A model generated the notes under the pieces. The model did not search any database. It had not been told where the DNA came from and saw only the letters and a list, made by a program, of their open reading frames with translations. Positions 58,981 to 64,000 of a DNA stretch of 64,000 nt are shown piece after piece; position 1 is the stretch's first letter, and each line of letters opens with the position of its first letter. Made by a program: the position numbers and the translations under genes. Source of the stretch: Bacteroidota bacterium (GTDB lineage Bacteria; Bacteroidota; Bacteroidia; Chitinophagales; Saprospiraceae). Where the stretch lies: positions 1 to 64,000 of the forward strand of contig JAIUPL010000011.1 in the NCBI GenBank assembly GCA_020160935.1, read 5' to 3'.

Positions 58981-60186
58981 ATGCAACAGGCATTTATTAC
59001 AGACGGCATCCGTACGCCCATCGGCAATTTTGGCGGAACCCTTTCCAGCGTCAGGGCTGATGATTTAGCCGCACATGTTCTTCAAAAATTGCTGGAACGG
59101 CACCCGCACCTCGATGCGGCGGCCATCTCAGATGTTTTTATGGGTTGCGCCAATCAGGCCGGCGAAGACAACCGCAATGTAGCCCGGATGGCACTGCTAT
59201 TGGCCGGATTGCCGCATACCGTGCCCGGCGAAACCGTCAATCGCCTCTGCGCCAGCGGAATGGCCGCGGCCGTACACGCCAAACGCGCCGTCAATGTCGG
59301 CGACGGTGATTTGTTTATGGCAGGTGGCGTGGAGCAAATGACTCGCGCACCTTATGTCATCAGCAAATCGGCCAAACCCTTTGGCACCGACGCGCAGATG
59401 TACGACAGCAGTTTTGGCTGGCGTTTTATCAACCCCAAAATGCAAACGATGTATGGCACAGATGCCATGGGCATGACCGCTGAAAATCTGGCAGAGATGT
59501 ACGACATCAGCCGGGAAGATCAGGACGCATTTGCCCTGTGGAGCCAGCAAAAAGCCACACAAGCCCGCAACGAGGGCCGACTGGCAGAAGAAATTGCGCC
59601 CCTGCTGATCGAAAAAGGCAAAGGCGACAGCATCGCTTTTCAGCACGACGAGTTTATAAAACCCGATACCAGCCTGGAAGTGCTGTCAAAATTGCGCACG
59701 GCTTTCAAAAAAGATGGCACCGTGACGGCCGGTAATGCCTCGGGACTCAACGACGGCGCTGTAGCACTGCTCATTGCCTCCGAAAAAGGCATGCGCGACA
59801 ACGGACTTCAGCCGCTGGCCCGCATGGTGAGCAGCGCCGTTTCGGGCGTCGAACCACGCATTATGGGCATTGGCCCGGTGAGTGCGTCGCAGCAAGCCTT
59901 GCAAAAAGCAGGACTGACGATCGCCGATATGGACGTCATAGAACTCAACGAAGCCTTTGCCGCACAGGTGCTGGCCTGCACACGCTTGCTTGGACTGCCC
60001 GATCACGATGAACGCCTGAATCCCAACGGCGGCGCCATTGCGCTGGGCCACCCGCTGGGTATGTCGGGCGGCCGAATCCTGCTGTCGGCAGCCCGCACCC
60101 TTCAGCGCACGGGCGGCCGTTATGCGCTTTGTACCATGTGCATCGGGGTGGGGCAGGGCTTTGCCGTAGTGCTGGAACGCGTTTGA
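58981..60186 (+). CDS. Thiolase (acetyl-CoA/3-oxoadipyl-CoA acyltransferase)
   Basis: 401 aa, full thiolase: MQQAFITDGIRTPIGNFGGTLSSVRADDLA, nucleophile C90 in NRLCASGM, then NASGLNDGAVALL, VIELNEAFAAQV, and the His and second Cys in GGAIALGHPLG and CTMCIGVGQG. The N-terminal RTPIGxFGGxLSSVRADDL pattern is most like 3-oxoadipyl-CoA thiolase (PcaF/PaaJ), but substrate class is not certain. It is cytosolic. The gene is transcribed divergently from the cysteine operon and has its own promoter box. Confidence 0.93.
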   Translation: MQQAFITDGIRTPIGNFGGTLSSVRADDLAAHVLQKLLERHPHLDAAAISDVFMGCANQAGEDNRNVARMALLLAGLPHTVPGETVNRLCASGMAAAVHAKRAVNVGDGDLFMAGGVEQMTRAPYVISKSAKPFGTDAQMYDSSFGWRFINPKMQTMYGTDAMGMTAENLAEMYDISREDQDAFALWSQQKATQARNEGRLAEEIAPLLIEKGKGDSIAFQHDEFIKPDTSLEVLSKLRTAFKKDGTVTAGNASGLNDGAVALLIASEKGMRDNGLQPLARMVSSAVSGVEPRIMGIGPVSASQQALQKAGLTIADMDVIELNEAFAAQVLACTRLLGLPDHDERLNPNGGAIALGHPLGMSGGRILLSAARTLQRTGGRYALCTMCIGVGQGFAVVLERV

Positions 60187-60234
60187 CAAAAATATTTCCG
60201 TTACCAAAACAATCCATTTTACCTGTAATCGCAC

Positions 60235-61044
60235 ATGAAAAAAAATATCCTTTTTACCGTTTTGCTGTGTTGTACGATGCGAGGTTTGGCACAAATTCCT
60301 GCCAATCCGCCGATTGATCTGGGCGATCACCCGGGGCTGTTGAGCCTGCTGTTCGACTCCAAATTGTTTGCTCCGAATGGAGAAGTGATGTGGAAACCGC
60401 TGAATTATTCGGACGGTGTGTCCGCCAATTTTTCCGATGACGGGTACCTGCACACCCAACTCGATACCATTCTTTATTTCACCACCTATGGCATTAGCCA
60501 GGCCGTGGCTGTTTTTTCCACCGTACACTATGAAAAAGGGGTACTGAGCGACTGCCATGCCTGTGGTGTGCAGATCAGCGTGGCTGTATTTGACGAAGCG
60601 CTGGGTGGCAAATGGAATATGCAGCGTTTCTCCAAACATTTCACCACGCTTGGCAGCGGCGGCGAAAACGGCGAAATTGCCCTCACACAATTCGGCGCCA
60701 ACCAGTGGTGCCTCAACCTGTCGATGTCGTGGATCGGGCAAGGCGTTTTTAGCGAATACACCACGTTCTACAACCTCGACGATATGGAAAAGGTGTTCAA
60801 TTTTGTAGTGCACGAAGACAATAGCGGCACCCTGAGCGCTGATAGCGAAGAGTCCTATTCTTTCGACAAATCCATCCACTTTATTACCCACGAGGACACG
60901 GACTCTGGTTGGTGGGATTTTGAAATCGTTACGCGCGGCACCAGGGCTGCCGAAGGCGACGTGAAAAAATCGGTGCCAGCGAATACCGTTGAACGCTACC
61001 ACCTCGACTGGGATACGGAAACGTATATGAAAGTGTGTGAGTAG
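60235..61044 (+). CDS. Secreted protein of unknown function
   Basis: 269 aa, signal peptide MKKNILFTVLLCCTMRGLAQ. The mature part is mostly beta-strand with many aromatic residues, and contains a Cys pair (SDCHACGVQ) and QFGANQWCLNLSMSWIGQGVF. There is no T9SS tail or lipobox. I do not recognise the family. It is 48 bases after the thiolase gene, and whether they share a transcript is unclear. Confidence 0.75.
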   Translation: MKKNILFTVLLCCTMRGLAQIPANPPIDLGDHPGLLSLLFDSKLFAPNGEVMWKPLNYSDGVSANFSDDGYLHTQLDTILYFTTYGISQAVAVFSTVHYEKGVLSDCHACGVQISVAVFDEALGGKWNMQRFSKHFTTLGSGGENGEIALTQFGANQWCLNLSMSWIGQGVFSEYTTFYNLDDMEKVFNFVVHEDNSGTLSADSEESYSFDKSIHFITHEDTDSGWWDFEIVTRGTRAAEGDVKKSVPANTVERYHLDWDTETYMKVCE

Positions 61045-61050
61045 ACCCGC

Positions 61051-61530
61051 TCAGCGTTTTTTCAGCAAGCCTGCTACCATCACCCCTACGGCCAATAGCA
61101 ACATAGCGAACTTTATGGCTGCCAGGGAAGACATGCTTGCGGGAAACCACCCGCGTGCGCCGTTCAGAATTTGAAGGATACAGGCGTTTTCCACGGCATC
61201 TGCCAGCCCGGCGATTAGCAGCAGTCGGGCGATAGCGGGCATAAAGCGATGTGTGTCGCCCAGCATCACCCGTGCCAGGAAAAACAGGACACCTGTGTAT
61301 GCAACGATAAAAAGAAAATCCCAATACGTATTTTGGCGAAGCCGGTCGGAAAGGCCATCCGAGGCGCCCGTTTGCCATTCCGGCGCACTCAAAAGCGACT
61401 GAGCAGCCGCTTCGGTTTTTAAAAATTCAAAGGCGACGACCTGTTTGCTTTCCATCCAGTGTTGCATCCTGGAACGGACAAAAAGCAGCAGTGCAAGAAA
61501 AGACAGAAGGAGAAGGAAATTTCTGAGCAT
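61051..61530 (-). CDS. Small integral membrane protein
   Basis: 159 aa with about four hydrophobic helices: ~2-19 (LRNFLLLLSFLALLLFV), ~72-90 (FLFIVAYTGVLFFLARVML), ~100-118 (ARLLLIAGLADAVENACIL) and ~136-155 (AAIKFAMLLLAVGVMVAGLL). The motif ADAVENACIL in the third helix may be functional. It is convergent with the secreted protein gene. I recognise no named family. Confidence 0.75.
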   Translation of the reverse strand: MLRNFLLLLSFLALLLFVRSRMQHWMESKQVVAFEFLKTEAAAQSLLSAPEWQTGASDGLSDRLRQNTYWDFLFIVAYTGVLFFLARVMLGDTHRFMPAIARLLLIAGLADAVENACILQILNGARGWFPASMSSLAAIKFAMLLLAVGVMVAGLLKKR

Positions 61531-61563
61531 ACCTGCTATGTTACAGAGGCATAAAATGAATAT

Positions 61564-61992
61564 TTACCGGGCGGTGTCAATGGGAGGAGTGCTCAGGGTA
61601 TCTACCGGTTTGGGTGCCTCGGCCTTGCGCAAGTGCATCTCAAAGGTCATGCCCCGCATTTCCATTTTCAGCACCATCGTGGAATCTTCCAGTACAGCGG
61701 CTTCATACCGAATAGGTTGGGGGCTTTTCTGGATAATGGTCTTTTTGTCCACTTCGTAAGATACCGGCGCTTCGGGCCCGACTGGCAGATTGGTTTGCAT
61801 CTGACCATCGGCGCCAAAATCAAAATATACGCCCTGGAGCGTGCCGGTTTCATGGTCGTTGCGAAGTGCCTTGACAAGTTCCCAATGCCCGATAATAGAG
61901 GACTGGGTTTTTTCGCTGGTATCTTCACAGGAATACAGGGCCAGGCATGCTGACGAACAAAGGGCGGCCAAAAAAACGCGGGGCAACAACAT
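61564..61992 (-). CDS. Lipocalin-like lipoprotein
   Basis: 142 aa from the ATG at 61992. The longer frame to 62052 is mostly the downstream inverted repeat. The signal ends in a lipobox-like LALYSC. The mature part IIGHWELVKALRNDHETGTLQGVYFDFGADGQMQTNL ... YEVDKKTIIQKS matches the lipocalin-like/DUF4923-type small barrels of Bacteroidota lipoproteins. It is probably lipid-anchored. It is probably transcribed with the membrane protein gene 33 bases downstream. Confidence 0.78.
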   Translation of the reverse strand: MLLPRVFLAALCSSACLALYSCEDTSEKTQSSIIGHWELVKALRNDHETGTLQGVYFDFGADGQMQTNLPVGPEAPVSYEVDKKTIIQKSPQPIRYEAAVLEDSTMVLKMEMRGMTFEMHLRKAEAPKPVDTLSTPPIDTAR

Positions 61993-62012
61993 ATGAAGTC
62001 TTGCTGGATGTG

Positions 62013-62059
62013 TTTGGAATGCCGGTTGCATCATTGGCCGGCAAACCGGCATTCCAACA
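62013..62059. terminator. Inverted repeat between the cas6 and lipoprotein genes
   Basis: TGTTTGGAATGCCGGTTGC and GCAAACCGGCATTCCAACA, a near-perfect 19-bp stem just after the cas6 stop codon. It lacks a clear T run. Likely a transcription-ending or RNA-stability hairpin. Confidence 0.6.
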
Positions 62060-62061
62060 CG

Positions 62062-62853
62062 TTATTTAATGTCGACGTATCCGAAACCAAGGTGCGGGTA
62101 TTCGCCAAATCCGGCAAAATAGGAAAACTCCATGGCGCCCAGCGGCATGCTGACTTCAAATTCGTACGTGAAGCCACGCAATTGCTGAATATCGTCCGGA
62201 TTGGGTTTTAGGTGAATCAGCCGCGATTTAGCCTGGCCCATCAACCTGTAATGCATAGGAAACGCCGGATCGAGCAATTTCATATTTGCCAGCGACTTAT
62301 ATTGCATGGCCGACTTGAAACGGCGTACAATGTGGTGGAAAAAACTCACATCGTAGGCTTCGTTGTCGGGCAACAAATATGGATTGGGCGTTTTGACCTC
62401 TTCTACCGTTGTCACGGAAATGGGCGAGACAGCCTTGAACTGCATGGTTTCCTTAAAAACCGGGCGGCTCATTACCTGCCAGTGCTTCACTTCGAAATAG
62501 GCAGGCTTCCCTTCATTGGTTCCGAGCGACAGGGGCATCTGACGGAAAAGGTGCACCACCTGCTGCTCGAAAACGGGCGGCAGATAGATAGAAAAACTCA
62601 GTTTGACCTGATTGCCCAACAATTTAAACTCTTGTTTCACCTGGTCCATTTCATAGGGGTAAATGGCCAAAGGACTAAAAGTAAATAACTTGTAATTCCG
62701 GGAAGTCAAATCGAAACCTTGCTGCTGTACCCAGGTGGAGAGTTCAGTGCCTGCTTTTGAAAGTACAGAGAAGATCCACTGCGAAATTTCAGATTGGTAG
62801 TTAATTGGAATAATGGTGCCTTTCTGACAGGAAAGGCTGAACTGTATGCGCAT
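62062..62853 (-). CDS. cas6: CRISPR endoribonuclease Cas6-like protein, orphan
   Basis: 263 aa: MRIQFSLSCQKGTIIPINYQSEISQWIFSVL, then YKLFTFSPLAI, and the C-terminal Gly-rich GFGEYPHLGFGYVDIK typical of Cas6. In active Cas6 the block before the KLFTFS strand reads about FLHEQGY with a catalytic His; here it is WVQQQGF, placing Gln at the His position (Q43). The Gly-rich loop is intact, so RNA binding may remain without cleavage. No other cas gene and no CRISPR array are in this window. Confidence 0.8.
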   Translation of the reverse strand: MRIQFSLSCQKGTIIPINYQSEISQWIFSVLSKAGTELSTWVQQQGFDLTSRNYKLFTFSPLAIYPYEMDQVKQEFKLLGNQVKLSFSIYLPPVFEQQVVHLFRQMPLSLGTNEGKPAYFEVKHWQVMSRPVFKETMQFKAVSPISVTTVEEVKTPNPYLLPDNEAYDVSFFHHIVRRFKSAMQYKSLANMKLLDPAFPMHYRLMGQAKSRLIHLKPNPDDIQQLRGFTYEFEVSMPLGAMEFSYFAGFGEYPHLGFGYVDIK

Positions 62854-62997
62854 AAATTACCTGTTGAGATTAAAGACAGATTAAAAGAAATCCATATACA
62901 CTTTTGTATTGGAGTTCTTTTTTCGGGCGAAAAGTACAAATTAGTTCATTGTGGCAAACTAAATTTTTAACAATGTACTGCCCAAACTATCAAAAGT

Positions 62998-64000
62998 TCA
63001 TCGAATCAGGCTGACATCACCCTCCAATAGCAACATTTCACCATTGGAAAACTCTACGAGCGCAAACCAGGCATACACCCCGGCAGCCGCTTCCTTGCCC
63101 CGCCAGCGGCCATCCCAGCCATCCCAGTCGTACACGGGAATAAAATTGTCGCGACGAAAACACAGATCGCCCCAGCGGTCGGCAATTTGAAATGTTCGCA
63201 CCAGCAATTCCGGATCATCGCTGTACACAGGCAGGTAATCGCTGTATCCGTCGCCATTGGGAGAAAAGGCATTGGGTACCCATACGTGGTATTTTTTTGT
63301 GAGGGTAACCTGCACGGCGTCGGTGGACGTGCAGCCGTTTTGGTCGGTCACAGTAACGGCATATACACCTGATTGTGTAACGGTTATAGTAGGCGTGCCG
63401 GCGCCGGTACTCCACAGATAGGTCCAGCCGGCCTGCGCGCCGGGCACACTCAATTGGGTAGCATTGTTCACCTGAATATCGGCGCCCAGGTCGATCACCA
63501 GGGGCGGATGGGTGGCTATTTGCACCGTGTCGGATGCTGCACAGCCACTTTCATTGCAAACCAGCACCGAAAACGAGCCATTCGTACCGGGTGGCGCCTC
63601 AATGGACGCCGTGGTGTCGCCTGTACTCCATTGATAATGACAGCCATTGCAACCTGATACGGTAGCATCGAGCGTCAGCGGTTCATCGGAACAGGGCGGT
63701 TGCGGCCCTTGAACGGTGATTTGTGCGACCGACTGACAACTGCTGCCTACAATCCAAAAATCATTGACACCCAGCGAGTTGGATGTTTTTTCAAAACCCG
63801 CAGGACTGTCCGAATGTCCTCCAAAAAGCAACGAGCCAGCCGGAAATGAAGCCATTTGGGTGAGCGCATCGCCGCCGGTTCCGCCGAGGGTTTGTTCCCA
63901 TCTTTTTTGTCCATCCGGCCCAATAGACACGACCCAGTAATCGTAGCCGCCGCGGTGCTCGGCCGTTTTATTTCCCGAAATATCCGAATCGGACACACCA
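62998..64000 (-). CDS. Secreted T9SS type B protein, 5' end outside window
   Basis: The frame is open through the right edge; a GTG near 63996 is an internal Val in a repeat (VSDSDISGNKTAEHRGGYDYWVV), so the real start lies beyond the window. The visible part is one or two GGYDYWVVxxGPDGxxxWExTLGG-type repeats, then two SprB/Ig-like modules (CHYQWSTGDTTASI, YLWSTGAGTPTITVTQSGVYAVTVTDQNGC), then a type B T9SS sorting domain (FSPNGDGYSDYLPVY ... IADRWGDLCFRRDNF). It is probably a surface adhesin or scaffold. No PorP partner is visible here. Confidence 0.9.
   Translation of the reverse strand, partial: GVSDSDISGNKTAEHRGGYDYWVVSIGPDGQKRWEQTLGGTGGDALTQMASFPAGSLLFGGHSDSPAGFEKTSNSLGVNDFWIVGSSCQSVAQITVQGPQPPCSDEPLTLDATVSGCNGCHYQWSTGDTTASIEAPPGTNGSFSVLVCNESGCAASDTVQIATHPPLVIDLGADIQVNNATQLSVPGAQAGWTYLWSTGAGTPTITVTQSGVYAVTVTDQNGCTSTDAVQVTLTKKYHVWVPNAFSPNGDGYSDYLPVYSDDPELLVRTFQIADRWGDLCFRRDNFIPVYDWDGWDGRWRGKEAAAGVYAWFALVEFSNGEMLLLEGDVSLIR

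Overview
The window is chromosomal DNA from a member of the Bacteroidota, most likely the Saprospiria/Chitinophagia side of the phylum. The evidence is type IX secretion (T9SS) C-terminal sorting domains of both types, PorP/SprF outer-membrane proteins, SprB-repeat adhesins, a PorE-like OmpA protein, and promoters with the Bacteroidota -7 box TAnnTTTG in place of Shine-Dalgarno signals. I see no rRNA, tRNA, phage, transposase or CRISPR array. Coding density is high, and most genes are housekeeping or secreted proteins.

Layout. 1-5970: two paralogous giant secreted beta-propeller proteins on the minus strand, the first cut by the left edge. 6114-16243: a TPR-like protein, then secreted proteins including a BTRD1-repeat serine hydrolase, a DsbA/FrnE-like oxidoreductase, a papain-like C1A peptidase and a caspase-domain protein. 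Three of these genes share an unusual bipartite upstream motif. 16477-30760: two T9SS surface modules (adhesin + PorP, then PorP + OmpA + large adhesin) around a cold-shock gene and a DAO-type oxidoreductase. 30935-40559: Dabb protein, vanadium-haloperoxidase-like lipoprotein, thioredoxin, CutA, a two-component system, a TonB-domain protein, a 1.2 kb gene-poor gap, saccharopine dehydrogenase and an FMN reductase. 40581-42240: an AT-rich two-gene module of an ABC/OLD-like ATPase plus a small PD-(D/E)XK-like protein, a candidate defence system. 42303-48504: smc, a quinone-oxidoreductase-like MDR, DUF2177, FKBP and DUF1653 proteins. 48691-56232: alpha-2-macroglobulin and a patatin-like phospholipase. 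56571-58391: cysK and cysE behind a long leader that looks like an attenuator. 58981-64000: thiolase, secreted and membrane proteins, an orphan Cas6 lacking the usual catalytic His, and a second partial T9SS type B protein.

The most striking non-coding signal is a set of at least fifteen long intergenic palindromes (90-340 bp). Their arms are built from short iterated units that differ between loci (GAGAGTGA, GATGAAT, GGTTGATGA, TTATTGG, ATGAGTT, GTTTTGGT, CCTGAGT, ATTTACGAT). Some have conserved central cores shared between loci, and one element is inserted inside another. They occur between convergent, divergent and co-directional genes, so they are not simply terminators, and they often supply the last codons and stop of the neighbouring gene. 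They look like a non-autonomous, modular palindromic element family.

Bases for calls: domain names are recognised from motifs in the translated sequence and no database search was run. Residue numbers are approximate.
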